NCBI GenBank assembly: GCA_947478965.1
Contig: CANJXW010000001.1
Location: 1 to 20,930 of the forward strand
DNA from: Candidatus Nanopelagicaceae bacterium
GTDB taxonomy: Bacteria > Actinomycetota > Actinomycetes > Nanopelagicales > Nanopelagicaceae
Direction: 5' to 3'
DNA length: 20,930 nucleotides
The notes beneath the pieces were generated by a model. It did not search any database and was not told where the DNA came from. It was given only the letters and a program-made list of their open reading frames with translations. Position 1 is the stretch's first letter; every line of letters starts with the position of its first letter. Shown here in pieces: positions 9,415 to 18,057 of this stretch. The position numbers were made by a program, and so were the translations under genes.

Positions 9415-10409
9415 AAGACCATCCCGAGATTCTTATATGTGTCAGAGATTGTAAGAGCTGCGACTTCCTTCGCTTTTTGCGCACCATCATGCAAGATATC
9501 TATGAGGTGTTTTTCATCCTCAAGTAGCTCAAGAGCGCGCGCGCGAATAGGACGTAGGTATTCAACTACAACTTCAGCTACAGCTGATTTGAAATCACCG
9601 TAGCCCTTGCCTTCAAACTCTGCTTCAAGTTCAGAGACTGACTTTCCAGAAAGCGCCGAGTGAATGGTTAGAAGATTGCTAATTCCTGGCTTTTGCGCCA
9701 GATCAAATTTAACTTCGCGGCCAGTATCTGTCACTGCGCTCTTAATCTTCTTTGCATTTGCTTCAGGCGTATCCATAATTTCGATAAGTCCTGATCCAGA
9801 TCCAGATGACTTGCTCATCTTTGATGTTGGTTCTTGGATATCGTAAATCTTTGCACCCTCTTTAAGGATGTATCCCTCTGGAATTCTAAATGTCTGCCCG
9901 TATTTCGTATTAAATCTTTCAGCGAGATCACGAGTGAGTTCGATATGTTGGCGCTGATCTTCACCTACGGGAACATAATGTGCCTGGTATAAAAGAATGT
10001 CAGCAGACATCAACATGGGATAGGTAAAGAGGCCGACTCGAGTTGTATCAGTTCCGCTCTTTTGTGATTTATCTTTAAATTGAGTCATGCGACTTGCTTC
10101 ACCGAAGCCAGTAAGGCATTCCATGATCCATCCCAATTGGTTGTGGGCAGGAACGTGTGATTGAACAAAGAGAGTTGATTTCTCAGGTGATATTCCGAGT
10201 GCAAGTAATTGAGCAGCTGAGACGAGGGTGCGCTTGCGCAGGAGAGTTGGATCAGTCTCAACGGTGAGGGCGTGGAGATCGACGATGCAATAAAAGGCAT
10301 CATGCTCTTCTTGGAGTTCTACCCATTGTTTTACGGCGCCCAGATAGTTTCCGAGATGGAATGAGTCACTCGTGGGTTGAATGCCGGAAAGGACTCTCTT
10401 GCGCGTCAT
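9411..10409 (-). CDS. trpS: Tryptophanyl-tRNA synthetase
   Basis: This class I synthetase charges tRNA(Trp). The 332-residue protein is standard in length for the bacterial enzyme. It opens with [20 protein letters not shown], where HLGN (18-21) is the HIGH motif. It then shows [43 protein letters not shown] and the KMSKS loop (197-201). The C-terminal helical domain is complete. The ATG at 10407-10409 is preceded by a weak GAGAA. Twenty bases separate it from the membrane-protein gene upstream, and its stop overlaps the binding-protein start (ATGA), so this housekeeping gene is probably read through into the salvage genes. Confidence 0.97.
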   Translation of the reverse strand: MTRKRVLSGIQPTSDSFHLGNYLGAVKQWVELQEEHDAFYCIVDLHALTVETDPTLLRKRTLVSAAQLLALGISPEKSTLFVQSHVPAHNQLGWIMECLTGFGEASRMTQFKDKSQKSGTDTTRVGLFTYPMLMSADILLYQAHYVPVGEDQRQHIELTRDLAERFNTKYGQTFRIPEGYILKEGAKIYDIQEPTSKMSKSSGSGSGLIEIMDTPEANAKKIKSAVTDTGREVKFDLAQKPGISNLLTIHSALSGKSVSELEAEFEGKGYGDFKSAVAEVVVEYLRPIRARALELLEDEKHLIDILHDGAQKAKEVAALTISDTYKNLGMVL

Positions 10410-10429
10410 GCTAGTAATTCTCGCATGAA

Positions 10430-11725
10430 TTAGTGCTTACGTGAGATCAGAAGTTTGCCCACGCGCTTGCCTTCCATCGTTACGACGGTAAATCGCAGGC
10501 CATTGATACTTGCGACATCGTTAGAAACTGGGATTCTGCCGAGAAAATGCATCACAAAGCCACTTGCTGTCTCATAAGGGCCCTCTGGAATATCAATCCC
10601 CGCCTCATCGCGAAGGTCATCGATCGATATCAAACCATCGACTTCAAAGTCGTTTGTCTGCGATTCGAAGGAAACCTCTTCCTCGTCTGTGTCGTACTCA
10701 TCTTTAATATCGCCAATGAGCGTCTCAACGAGATCTTCCAAGGTGACGATGCCATCGGTTCCACCGTATTCATCAAGAACGATCGCAAGGTGCTGGCGTT
10801 GGCTGCGCATCTCGGTAATGGCGGGGAGGATTCCCTTTGTACCTGGCATAAAAATCACGCTTCGGACGAGTTCTTGAATCTTTCCACCAGCGCTCACAAG
10901 AGATGTATCCAAGAGATCGCGTACATGGATAAAGCCAATGACTTCATCACTTGATCCACGCACAACGGGATAACGTGAATGTGCCTTATCAACGGCAAGA
11001 CCGATCGCTTTACCAACGGTAAGAGTCGCATCCATGAAATCAACTTCTGTGCGCGGAACCATTACCTCGTGGATTTGGCGCTCTGAGGCGTTAAAGACTT
11101 CTTCAACGATGTCGCGTTCTTCATCGGTAAGTGCTGCGTGGCCCGATACAAGATCAAGGAGTTCTTCTTCAGACATCTGGCTGCGTTGTTCTTCGGGGTC
11201 TACGCCAAAGAGTCGCACAACAATATTCGTTGAATGTGAGAGCAACCAAATAAATGGGCGAAATATTTTTGCAATGAGATCGATAAATCCTGCGCTAGCA
11301 AGAGAGATTTCTTCTGTGCGAAAGAGAGCAAGTCGCTTCGGAACAAGTTCACCAAATACCAATGAGAAATAGGCGATGATGAGAGTTACACCGACAAGCG
11401 ATGTTGCATTGCTGGCACTTCTGGATAGACCGAGTTCTTCAAGCTTCGGAATTACATAGACGCCAAGCCTTTCAGCACCCAGGGCTGCAGAGAGAAAGCC
11501 ACAGACGGTGACGCCTACTTGGGCAGCTGCGAGGAATCTATTTGGATTAGTGGCAAGTTCTGCGACCTTGGCTCCGCGTTTTCCTCGAGATGCCAACTGT
11601 CTAACCTGGCTCTCGCGCAGGGAGATCAAAGCGATCTCAGCGGCCACAAAGATGGCGCCGAGGAGGATAAGGCTAAAGACAATGGCGATATCGCCTGCGA
11701 GTGAGCCTAGAGAGAGTGACTCCAT
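10430..11725 (-). CDS. Hemolysin-family (CNNM/CorC-type) membrane protein with CBS domains
   Basis: The 431-residue protein has the three-part layout of the HlyC/CorC family: an N-terminal DUF21 (CNNM) membrane region, a CBS pair and a C-terminal CorC/transporter-associated domain. Hydrophobic segments lie at about residues 12-36, 63-87, 107-130 and 141-170, with [11 protein letters not shown] typical of DUF21. The CBS pair starts at [11 protein letters not shown] (about 220) and includes [17 protein letters not shown] and [18 protein letters not shown]. Related proteins are linked to magnesium or cobalt export and ion homeostasis; a toxin role is not implied. It heads the reverse-strand operon running into trpS. 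No Shine-Dalgarno is visible before the ATG, but a TAGACT element sits nine bases upstream. Confidence 0.93.
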   Translation of the reverse strand: MESLSLGSLAGDIAIVFSLILLGAIFVAAEIALISLRESQVRQLASRGKRGAKVAELATNPNRFLAAAQVGVTVCGFLSAALGAERLGVYVIPKLEELGLSRSASNATSLVGVTLIIAYFSLVFGELVPKRLALFRTEEISLASAGFIDLIAKIFRPFIWLLSHSTNIVVRLFGVDPEEQRSQMSEEELLDLVSGHAALTDEERDIVEEVFNASERQIHEVMVPRTEVDFMDATLTVGKAIGLAVDKAHSRYPVVRGSSDEVIGFIHVRDLLDTSLVSAGGKIQELVRSVIFMPGTKGILPAITEMRSQRQHLAIVLDEYGGTDGIVTLEDLVETLIGDIKDEYDTDEEEVSFESQTNDFEVDGLISIDDLRDEAGIDIPEGPYETASGFVMHFLGRIPVSNDVASINGLRFTVVTMEGKRVGKLLISRKH

Positions 11726-11734
11726 GATGGACAG

Positions 11735-11740
11735 AGTCTA
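11735..11740 (-). promoter_or_regulatory. Candidate -10 element of the corC-type gene
   Basis: On the reverse strand this reads TAGACT, a TANNNT match, ending nine bases before the ATG at 11725. There is no ribosome-binding site in between, so a leaderless or nearly leaderless start is possible. A -35 match at normal spacing is poor (TTCAGC). The site is 30 bases from a -10-like element for the opposite gene. Confidence 0.3.
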
Positions 11741-11769
11741 CTCGCCTTCCTTATGGCGCTGAAGTGCCA

Positions 11770-11775
11770 TAGTCT
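11770..11775 (+). promoter_or_regulatory. Candidate -10 element of the ABC ATPase gene
   Basis: TAGTCT fits TANNNT and would place the transcript start near 11782, directly before the first inverted repeat of the leader. The -35 region around 11747 is poor. The implied 5' leader is about 70 bases, far longer than is usual in this compact region. This is a pattern match only. Confidence 0.3.
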
Positions 11776-11783
11776 TGGCTCGT

Positions 11784-11797
11784 TGGCCAGCAGGCCA
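11784..11797 (+). repeat. Inverted repeat in the ABC ATPase leader (proximal to promoter)
   Basis: TGGCC-AGCA-GGCCA is a perfect 5-base-pair inverted repeat with a 4-base loop. It lies at the expected 5' end of the transcript and could be an RNA hairpin or an operator. Confidence 0.55.
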
Positions 11798-11818
11798 GCA
11801 CCTTCATCCTCGGACCGT

Positions 11819-11836
11819 CGGGCACGTACCTGCCCG
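11819..11836 (+). repeat. Inverted repeat just before the ABC ATPase ribosome-binding site
   Basis: CGGGCA-CGTACC-TGCCCG is a perfect 6-base-pair, GC-rich inverted repeat with a 6-base loop. It ends four bases before AGGAG (11841-11845), itself eight bases from the ATG at 11854. The placement would let a stem influence ribosome access or act as a protein-binding site. Confidence 0.6.
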
Positions 11837-11853
11837 GAGAAGGAGATACCGTC

Positions 11854-12936
11854 ATGGCATCTGTCGTATTTGAAAACGCTTCACGCATCTATCCGGGCAC
11901 TACCACCCCGGCAGTTGATAAATTAAATCTCACCGTAAACGATGGCGAATTTCTCGTCCTCGTTGGCCCATCAGGTTGCGGAAAATCAACATCACTTCGT
12001 ATGTTGGCCGGACTTGAAGATATCGATTCAGGTCGAATTCTCATCGGCGATCGAGATGTAACTAATGTGGCTCCAAAAGATCGCGATATCGCAATGGTCT
12101 TTCAGTCATACGCTCTCTATCCCCATATGACTGTCGCGGAAAATATGGGCTTTGCTCTGAAAATCGCAGGCGTTGCTAAAGACGAGCGCGATCGCCGAGT
12201 CCGTGAAGCTGCAAAGCTTCTAGACCTCGAGCCATATCTAGAGCGCAAGCCAAAAGCACTTTCAGGTGGACAACGTCAGCGCGTTGCAATGGGACGCGCA
12301 ATTGTTCGCGAACCTCAGGTATTCCTTATGGATGAACCACTCTCGAACCTTGATGCAAAGTTGCGCGTAGCAACTCGTACACAAATCGCAGCGCTTCAGC
12401 GCCGCCTCGGCATTACAACTGTCTATGTAACGCACGACCAAGTTGAAGCTATGACTATGGGCGATCGCGTTGCTGTTCTTAAAGATGGCCTTCTTCAGCA
12501 AGTAGATACACCTCGCAACCTCTATGACAATCCAGCAAATGCATTTGTTGCAGGCTTTATCGGCTCACCCGCGATGAACTTGCTCAATGCTCCTGTTGCA
12601 AATGGCAAAGCGATGCTTGGCGATCTAGCCGTTGATGTTCCTGCAGGCCATGGTTCACACATCACAGTGGGAATCCGACCAGAAGGATTTACGCCATCTG
12701 CGACTGGATTTAAAGTCAGCGTTGAAGTTGTTGAAGAACTCGGCGCAGATGCATTTGTGTATGGAAAGCCTGCAGATTCAACTGTCGTCTTTGCTAATGC
12801 AACAGATGAAGGTTCTCAAGTAATTGTTCGCTGGGATCCTAAAAATCCTCCAAAGCCAGGTGACACAATCACCGTCACCGCACTTGCATCATCAGTTCAC
12901 CTCTTTGATGTAGCAACAGGAGAACGTCTCAAGTAA
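11854..12936 (+). CDS. ugpC: Sugar ABC transporter ATP-binding protein (UgpC/MsmK/MalK type)
   Basis: This ATPase powers carbohydrate ABC importers of the CUT1 class. The 360-residue protein has Walker A GPSGCGKST (38-46), the Q-loop MVFQSYALYPHMTVAENM (Gln84), the signature LSGGQRQRVAMGRAI (from 136), Walker B VFLMDEPLSNLD (156-167) and the switch histidine in YVTHDQVEAMTMGD (His194). About 120 C-terminal residues form the regulatory TOBE/MOP-like domain, including VGIRPEGF. It stands alone, with no permease or binding protein nearby, as expected for a shared ATPase like MsmK or Streptomyces MsiK that serves several transporters. A strong ribosome-binding site (AGGAG) and a structured leader precede it, and a hairpin terminator follows. 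Its sugar partners cannot be read from this window. Confidence 0.95.
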   Translation: MASVVFENASRIYPGTTTPAVDKLNLTVNDGEFLVLVGPSGCGKSTSLRMLAGLEDIDSGRILIGDRDVTNVAPKDRDIAMVFQSYALYPHMTVAENMGFALKIAGVAKDERDRRVREAAKLLDLEPYLERKPKALSGGQRQRVAMGRAIVREPQVFLMDEPLSNLDAKLRVATRTQIAALQRRLGITTVYVTHDQVEAMTMGDRVAVLKDGLLQQVDTPRNLYDNPANAFVAGFIGSPAMNLLNAPVANGKAMLGDLAVDVPAGHGSHITVGIRPEGFTPSATGFKVSVEVVEELGADAFVYGKPADSTVVFANATDEGSQVIVRWDPKNPPKPGDTITVTALASSVHLFDVATGERLK

Positions 12937-12957
12937 TAAATTCTTAACGTATTCAAG

Positions 12958-12987
12958 GAAAGCCCTCTGAGAAATCAGGGGGCTTTC
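12958..12987. terminator. Bidirectional hairpin terminator between ugpC and the DUF779 gene
   Basis: A 13-base-pair stem with one G-T wobble (GAAAGCCCTCTGA / TCAGGGGGCTTTC) closes a GAAA loop. It starts 21 bases after the ugpC stop and ends directly at the stop codon of the convergent DUF779 gene. The flanking T runs are short on both strands (CTTTCTT and CTTTCCTT), so efficiency is uncertain, but position and stem strength favour a shared terminator. Confidence 0.85.
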
Positions 12988-13389
12988 TTATGCTCCCGTA
13001 GTAATCGGTGCACCTTCGAGCTGTGCCCATTCTGCATCTGTAAAGATTCGAGAGCGAATAAGGAATCGTTTTCCTTCGGGCGCTTCGAGTGAGAAGCCAC
13101 CGCCCCGACCATCGACAACATCAATAGTTAGATGGGTATGTTTCCAATATTCAAATTGAGAGAGCGACATCCAGACCGAAATTGGTTCTGGTGCACCTTT
13201 AATATCAAGCTCCCCCAAAAGAACATCTGATGCGCCAACTTTGAACTCACCTTTGAGGTAACACATTGGTGATGAACCATCACAACAACCACCTGATTGG
13301 TGAACCATCAGCGGGCCATTGATCTTGGTCAGTTTAAGAAATAGCTCTGCCGCCTCTGGGGTAACATCAACTCGAGGCGGCAGAGCCAT
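12988..13389 (-). CDS. DUF779 family protein (aldehyde dehydrogenase partner)
   Basis: This 133-residue protein belongs to DUF779, a family of unknown function encoded next to acetaldehyde-type aldehyde dehydrogenases in many bacteria. The best conserved stretch is HQSGGCCDGSSPMC, which brings together His30, Cys35, Cys36 and Cys43. A second conserved block, YWKHTHLTIDVVDGRGGGFS, supplies His84 and His86. These residues would suit a metal or redox site, but that is inference. The protein is probably cytoplasmic, with no signal peptide or membrane segment. It follows the dehydrogenase gene by 44 bases and has its own AAGGAAG ribosome-binding site five bases from the ATG. The gene ends directly at the hairpin shared with ugpC. 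Confidence 0.9.
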   Translation of the reverse strand: MALPPRVDVTPEAAELFLKLTKINGPLMVHQSGGCCDGSSPMCYLKGEFKVGASDVLLGELDIKGAPEPISVWMSLSQFEYWKHTHLTIDVVDGRGGGFSLEAPEGKRFLIRSRIFTDAEWAQLEGAPITTGA

Positions 13390-13433
13390 TGAACTTCCTT
13401 ATCTCTTCTTAATATAACTTTTTCAAATTCGGC

Positions 13434-14960
13434 TTAAAAGAAACCTAGCTTATTTGGTGAATATGAAACAAGTAGGTTCTTTGTCTGCTGATAATGATCA
13501 AGCATCATCTTATGGTTCTCGCGTCCAATTCCAGAGGCTTTGTAGCCACCGAAAGCAGCGTGTGCCGGGTAAGCGTGATAACAATTTGTCCATACGCGTC
13601 CGGCCTTGATTTCACGACCAGCACGGTAGGCGGTATTCATATCGCGCGTCCAAACACCCGATCCAAGTCCATACAGCGTGTCATTGGCGATCTTCATGGC
13701 TTCATCAAAGCCATCAAAGCGAGCAACCGATACGACAGGGCCAAAGATCTCTTCTTGGAAGATTCTCATTGAGTTCTTTCCTTCGAAGATAGTTGGCGAG
13801 ACGTAATATCCACCCGATAAATCACCACCGAGATCAACTCTCTCGCCACCGGTGACAAGCTTTGCTCCTTCTTGCTTGCCGATTTCAATGTAGGAAAGGA
13901 TCTTCTCGAGTTGATCATTGCTCGATTGAGCACCGATCATTGTTGCAGGATCGAGAGGGTTTCCTTGAATAACCGCCTTTGTTCGAAGGGTCGCATCCGC
14001 AAGGAACTTGTCATAGATCTTTGTCTCAATCAGCGCGCGTGAAGGACAGGTACATACCTCACCTTGATTGAGCGCGAACATTGTAAATCCTTCAAGTGCC
14101 TTGTCATAGAAAGCATCATCTGCTGCTGCAACATCGTTGAAGAAGATATTGGGACTCTTGCCACCTAGTTCAAGGGTGACAGGAATAATATTTTCAGATG
14201 CATATTGCATAATCAAACGACCAGTTGTGGTCTCACCGGTAAAGGCAACCTTTGCGACTCGAGGAGAAGATGCGAGTGGCTTTCCAGCTTCTACGCCGAA
14301 TCCATTGACAATATTGAGAACGCCAGGTGGCAAGAGATCTTTAATGAGATCCATCCAGAAGTGAATCGACGCTGGTGTCTGCTCAGCTGGTTTGAGAACT
14401 ATGCAGTTTCCTGCAGCAAGTGCTGGCGCCAATTTCCATGTTGCCATAAGGATTGGAAAGTTCCACGGAATAATTTGTGCAACTACACCAAGAGGCTCGT
14501 GGAAATGATAAGCGACTGTGTCGTTATCTAACTCACCGAGACTTCCTTCTTGCGCGCGAATAGCTCCGGCAAAATATCGGAAGTGATCGATTGCAAGTGG
14601 CATATCTGCTGCCATCGTTTCGCGAACAGGCTTTCCGTTATCCCATGTCTCTGCAACTGCAAGAGCTTCCAGATTTGCTTCCATTCTGTCAGCAATTTTA
14701 TTAAGAATAATTGCGCGCTCGGTTACTGAAGTCTTACTCCATGCAGGAGCTGCGGCGTGAGCGGCATCAAGAGCTTTTTCAACATCAACGTGATTTCCTC
14801 GTGCAATTTCACAAAAGATTTTTCCGTTTACTGGAGATACATTTTCAAAGTACATTCCTGTATCAGGCTTAACAAATTGCCCATTAATCCAGTGGTCATA
14901 CCGTGGCAAGAAGGTTGCCTTACTTCCTGGTTGGCCTGGTGCTGCATAAATACCGCTCAT
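13434..14960 (-). CDS. NAD(P)+-dependent aldehyde dehydrogenase, AldB/ExaC type
   Basis: The enzyme oxidises an aldehyde, most likely acetaldehyde or a similar small one, to the acid. The 508-residue protein is a full-length ALDH: PWNFP (Asn167), VLKPAEQTP, the general base in LELGG (Glu264), [11 protein letters not shown] with catalytic Cys303, EEIFGPV and a C-terminal [12 protein letters not shown]. It closely resembles E. coli AldB and Pseudomonas ExaC in the [23 protein letters not shown] and HYQQTK blocks. The ATG follows GGAG at good spacing, and a TATAAC element lies about 20 bases further upstream, so it may have its own promoter in the 109-base gap. The DUF779 partner is downstream. 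DeoC, which makes acetaldehyde, is encoded about 8 kb away. Confidence 0.94.
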   Translation of the reverse strand: MSGIYAAPGQPGSKATFLPRYDHWINGQFVKPDTGMYFENVSPVNGKIFCEIARGNHVDVEKALDAAHAAAPAWSKTSVTERAIILNKIADRMEANLEALAVAETWDNGKPVRETMAADMPLAIDHFRYFAGAIRAQEGSLGELDNDTVAYHFHEPLGVVAQIIPWNFPILMATWKLAPALAAGNCIVLKPAEQTPASIHFWMDLIKDLLPPGVLNIVNGFGVEAGKPLASSPRVAKVAFTGETTTGRLIMQYASENIIPVTLELGGKSPNIFFNDVAAADDAFYDKALEGFTMFALNQGEVCTCPSRALIETKIYDKFLADATLRTKAVIQGNPLDPATMIGAQSSNDQLEKILSYIEIGKQEGAKLVTGGERVDLGGDLSGGYYVSPTIFEGKNSMRIFQEEIFGPVVSVARFDGFDEAMKIANDTLYGLGSGVWTRDMNTAYRAGREIKAGRVWTNCYHAYPAHAAFGGYKASGIGRENHKMMLDHYQQTKNLLVSYSPNKLGFF

Positions 14961-15069
14961 GATGACTCCAATGTCGTTATATGCGTAGATTCTCCGCGCT
15001 TTCCCAAGATGCTAGACCTGAGGTTTGAGAGTTTCAATAGGTTTGGCAGGGGCTGGCACTACCCAACGC

Positions 15070-15786
15070 TCAGATGGGAAGGATTTCACCCTCAGAAAAA
15101 ATGCCTGGATCGGTAATGGAGCTGCGCAAAATATGAACTTTCCCTGAGCCGTGGACTCTCCATGAACCGGTAAAGACCACCGCAGTATCTTCATCTATTC
15201 CAAGGAGCGTTGTATCTGCATCGGTTCTAATAACTGCGGCAGATACTCGATCAGGCAGCCATCCTAAGAATTTGTCGTAATGTGGAATCACTTCAATCGA
15301 TGGAAGTAGCCCAAGACCTGGCGTTATATGTGACCTGCGAATTCCAATGATCTTGCTGCCAAAAGCCATAGCTCCTGCAGAACAACCAGCGAGTGAACTT
15401 CCTGATTCCCATTGTTCAACGATCGCGCTCCATAGGGGCGTATCCATAAATGTCTCTGCGATATGTCCCGGGTCACCCCCAGAGAAATAAATAAGGCCAG
15501 CATTTTTTACTTCTTCAATAAAACCTTCGTTAAATGCATCTTCTCGTCGAAGAACAGGGAGATATATCTGCTGGCTACCGATTCGATTAGATTGCTCACG
15601 GCCGCGATTTTCCCAGAAATCTAAACGGTCGGTGCTTTCTTTTCCTGCACCCGTTGGGATTTGTATATAGGTATTTTTCTTTCCCTTTGAAATAGCAAGA
15701 TGCAGGAGATCATTTTCAATCTCCTGCATCTGCGGTAAATACTCACCTGAACCAACAAGCGCTATTGCGCCACGGTTCGTTTCCAT
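15070..15786 (-). CDS. Peptidase S51 / cyanophycinase-like protein
   Basis: The protein belongs to the S51 serine peptidases with a glutamine-amidotransferase-like fold, a group that includes cyanophycinase and the aspartyl dipeptidase PepE. Of 238 residues, the diagnostic parts are VGSGEYLP at the start, IYFSGGDPGHIAETF (about 99-113), the nucleophile elbow LAGCSAGAMAFG (Ser136), a histidine in IPHYDKF (His169) and LGIDEDTAVVF (about 195-205). The last motif resembles cyanophycinases more than PepE. There is no signal peptide, so it acts inside the cell. The ATG is eight bases beyond the last base of icd and has no clear ribosome-binding site, suggesting coupled translation. Substrate is unknown: cyanophycin dipeptides, isoaspartyl peptides or another amide are all possible. 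Confidence 0.82.
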   Translation of the reverse strand: METNRGAIALVGSGEYLPQMQEIENDLLHLAISKGKKNTYIQIPTGAGKESTDRLDFWENRGREQSNRIGSQQIYLPVLRREDAFNEGFIEEVKNAGLIYFSGGDPGHIAETFMDTPLWSAIVEQWESGSSLAGCSAGAMAFGSKIIGIRRSHITPGLGLLPSIEVIPHYDKFLGWLPDRVSAAVIRTDADTTLLGIDEDTAVVFTGSWRVHGSGKVHILRSSITDPGIFSEGEILPI

Positions 15787-15793
15787 AGATGGA

Positions 15794-17008
15794 CTATGCC
15801 ATTACTTTCTTCAAGTTCTCATCGATTGAAGCAAGGAACTCTTGAGTTGTTTGCCATGGAGCATCTGGGCTGATCAACAGCGCTAGATCCTTGGTCATCT
15901 TTCCTGATTCAACTGTCTGAATACAGACCTTCTCAAGGGATGTAGCGAACTCTGCAAGTTGTGGATTGTTATCCAACTTTGCACGGTGAGCTAAGCCTTG
16001 TGTCCAGGCGAAGATTGAGGCGATTGGATTGGTTGATGTGGCCTTACCAGCTTGGTGATCGCGATAGTGGCGAGTCACGGTGCCGTGGGCTGCCTCTGAT
16101 TCAACTGTCTTTCCATCTGGAGAGAGAAGAACAGATGTCATCAAACCAAGTGATCCATAACCTTGTGCGACGGTATCTGATTGAACATCGCCGTCATAGT
16201 TCTTACATGCCCAGATATATCCGCCTTCCCAACGAAGAGAAGTCGCAACCATGTCATCGATAAGGCGGTGATCATACGTAATTCCAGCTTTTTCAAACTT
16301 CTCTTTAAATTCGCTCTCAAAAACCTCGGCGAAAATATCCTTGAAGCGACCGTCATATGCCTTAAGGATTGTGTTCTTGGTAGAGAGAAAGACTGGGTAG
16401 TTGCGAAGAAGGCCATAGTTCATTGATGCGCGAGCAAAATCGCGAATTGATTCATCAAGGTTATACATTCCCATGGCAACGCCTGATGATGGGAAATCAA
16501 AGACGTTAAATTCCATTGGCTTTGAACCATCTTCTGGAACAAATGTCATTGTGAGCTTGCCAGGGCCAGGAACTAGGAAGTCGGTAGCTTTGTATTGGTC
16601 ACCAAATGCATGGCGGCCAATCACAATTGGCTTAGTCCAGTGTGGAACCAAACGTGGAACGTTGGTGATGATGATTGGCTCGCGGAAGATAACGCCGCCC
16701 AAGATATTGCGGATTGTTCCGTTAGGAGATTTCCACATCTTCTTAAGGCCAAACTCTTTTACGCGAGCCTCATCTGGAGTAATCGTTGCGCACTTGACGC
16801 CAACGCCATGCTTTTGAATTGCATAGGCTGAATCAATAGTGACCTGATCATCTGTTGCATCGCGATTTTCCATACCAAGGTCGTAGTACTCAAGGTTGAT
16901 ATCGAGATAAGGCAGGATGAGGGAATCTTTAATGAACTTCCAGATGATGCGAGTCATTTCATCGCCATCTAGCTCGACAACCGTTCCTTCAACTTTGATC
17001 TTATTCAT
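15794..17008 (-). CDS. icd: NADP-dependent isocitrate dehydrogenase (eukaryotic-like, type II)
   Basis: The enzyme converts isocitrate to 2-oxoglutarate with NADP+ in the TCA cycle. The 404-residue protein is of the homodimeric type shared with eukaryotes, not the E. coli type. Substrate residues fall at the same numbers as in human IDH1: Thr77, Ser94, Asn96, Arg100, Arg109 and Arg132, in [13 protein letters not shown] and [13 protein letters not shown]. The metal aspartates are in HRLIDDM and YDGDVQSD (274, 278), and [12 protein letters not shown] gives NADP binding. The ATG follows AAGAAGGAG at good spacing. A 60-base gap to mdh holds a plausible promoter and an inverted repeat, so icd can probably be transcribed separately from the upstream operon. 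The S51 gene follows seven bases later. Confidence 0.96.
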   Translation of the reverse strand: MNKIKVEGTVVELDGDEMTRIIWKFIKDSLILPYLDINLEYYDLGMENRDATDDQVTIDSAYAIQKHGVGVKCATITPDEARVKEFGLKKMWKSPNGTIRNILGGVIFREPIIITNVPRLVPHWTKPIVIGRHAFGDQYKATDFLVPGPGKLTMTFVPEDGSKPMEFNVFDFPSSGVAMGMYNLDESIRDFARASMNYGLLRNYPVFLSTKNTILKAYDGRFKDIFAEVFESEFKEKFEKAGITYDHRLIDDMVATSLRWEGGYIWACKNYDGDVQSDTVAQGYGSLGLMTSVLLSPDGKTVESEAAHGTVTRHYRDHQAGKATSTNPIASIFAWTQGLAHRAKLDNNPQLAEFATSLEKVCIQTVESGKMTKDLALLISPDAPWQTTQEFLASIDENLKKVMA

Positions 17009-17033
17009 CGCTTACTCCTTCTTGGTAGCTTGG

Positions 17034-17061
17034 ATTAGAAACTTGGATACTCAATAGTCAA
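17034..17061 (-). promoter_or_regulatory. icd: Candidate sigma70-type promoter of icd
   Basis: On the reverse strand TTGACT (17056-17061) and TCTAAT (17034-17039) each match the -35 and -10 consensus at five of six bases, separated by 16 bases. The start would fall near 17027, giving a leader of about 19 bases that contains the AAGAAGGAG ribosome-binding site. Confidence 0.5.
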
Positions 17062-17069
17062 CAGTGACT
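17056..17069 (-). repeat. Inverted repeat over the icd -35 element
   Basis: AGTCA-N4-TGACT is a perfect 5-base inverted repeat with a 4-base centre. It spans the -35 hexamer of the candidate icd promoter and touches the mdh stop codon, a position where a repressor or activator could act. A weak RNA hairpin is the alternative. Confidence 0.45.
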
Positions 17070-18019
17070 TAAAGGCTCTGCACATCTGCTTGCTTTGCGC
17101 GGACAGCTTCTGCAGCCTCTTTAAGGCTTGCTAGCTCTGCATCAGTGAGTTTGGTTTCAACGACTTTCTTGACGCCGCTGCGACCAATCTCTGCTTCAAC
17201 ACCGAGATAAACGCCGGAAATTCCGTATTCGCCATCGACCCATGCACAGACAGGCATAACTGCGCCTGAATCTTCAATAACAGCTTTAGCCATACGAGCT
17301 GCTGCAGCAGATGGCGCGTAATAAGCAGAACCTGTCTTAAGGAGAGCAACGACTTCTGCTCCACCATTGCGAGTGCGATCTACAAGTTCATCGATCTCTG
17401 CTTGTGAGAGCTTCTCTGTAAGTGGCGCTCCATCGACTGTGCAACGGCTTGGGACTGGAACCATTGTGTCTCCATGTGAACCAAGTGTCAGCGTCTTGAC
17501 TGAAGAGACGGCAACACCTAACTTTTCAGCAACAAAGTTTGTAAAGCGCGCAGTATCGAGCATTCCTGCCTGGCCCATTACGCGATTCTTTGGAAATTGA
17601 GTTGCAATCTGTGTCAGCGCTGTCATCTCATCAAGTGGATTTGAAACCACGATGATGACCGCGTTCGGTGAATGCTTTGCAATATTTTCTGCAACTCCGC
17701 GGACGATGCCAGCATTTACACCGATGAGGTCCATGCGGCTCATACCTGGTTTGCGCGGGAGTCCTGCAGTAATGACAACAACATCTGAATCTGCAGTTGC
17801 TTCATATCCGCCGCCATCAACTGTCGTTGTGGCTCCAATAATTTTTGTTTCAAAACCTTCGATTGAGCGAGATTGGTTCATATCAAGGGCGAGGCCTTCG
17901 GGCTTACCTTCGAGAATATCTGTCAGAACGACAGTGTCGAAGATGTTGTACTCGGCTAGACGGAGTGCGGTTGTAGATCCATAAAAACCTGCTCCAACAA
18001 CGGTGACTTTCTTTCCCAT
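17069..18019 (-). CDS. mdh: Malate dehydrogenase (LDH-like type)
   Basis: The enzyme interconverts malate and oxaloacetate with NAD+ in the TCA cycle. The 316-residue protein is of the LDH-like MDH class. It starts with the dinucleotide fold VTVVGAGFYGSTTA, and Asp34 at the end of the second strand favours NAD. The substrate loop GLPRKPGMSRMDL carries Arg89 and Arg95; Arg89 at the discriminating position indicates malate rather than lactate. Further sites are VVSNPLDEMT (Asn127), GMLDTARF (Asp155, Arg158) and the catalytic histidine in GSHGDTMVP (His182). GGGAAAGAG precedes the ATG. The 58-base gap upstream holds a perfect 14-base palindrome, suggesting its own regulated promoter inside the folD-mdh-icd cluster. 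Confidence 0.96.
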   Translation of the reverse strand: MGKKVTVVGAGFYGSTTALRLAEYNIFDTVVLTDILEGKPEGLALDMNQSRSIEGFETKIIGATTTVDGGGYEATADSDVVVITAGLPRKPGMSRMDLIGVNAGIVRGVAENIAKHSPNAVIIVVSNPLDEMTALTQIATQFPKNRVMGQAGMLDTARFTNFVAEKLGVAVSSVKTLTLGSHGDTMVPVPSRCTVDGAPLTEKLSQAEIDELVDRTRNGGAEVVALLKTGSAYYAPSAAAARMAKAVIEDSGAVMPVCAWVDGEYGISGVYLGVEAEIGRSGVKKVVETKLTDAELASLKEAAEAVRAKQADVQSL

Positions 18020-18057
18020 CGTGAACTCTTTCCCTAGAGGTTGTGAAATTAAATATC

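Noticed and set aside
10415..10432. TAATTC-N6-GAATTA inverted repeat between the corC-type gene and trpS
   Set aside because: The stem is only six AT-rich pairs, overlaps the corC stop codon and lacks a T run, so it is too weak to call a terminator or operator.
10430..11725. Hemolysin toxin
   Set aside because: The family name is historical; the DUF21-CBS-CorC layout points to an ion-homeostasis membrane protein rather than a toxin.
11735..11853. Riboswitch of a known class in the corC/ugpC divergent region
   Set aside because: The two inverted repeats are real, but I see no conserved core of any riboswitch class that I can recognise.
14961..15069. Possible terminator of the purN-S51 cluster in the gap before the aldehyde dehydrogenase gene
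   Set aside because: I found only direct repeats (TGGCA, AAACCT) and no stem followed by T residues; the gap contains the dehydrogenase ribosome-binding site and little else I can support.
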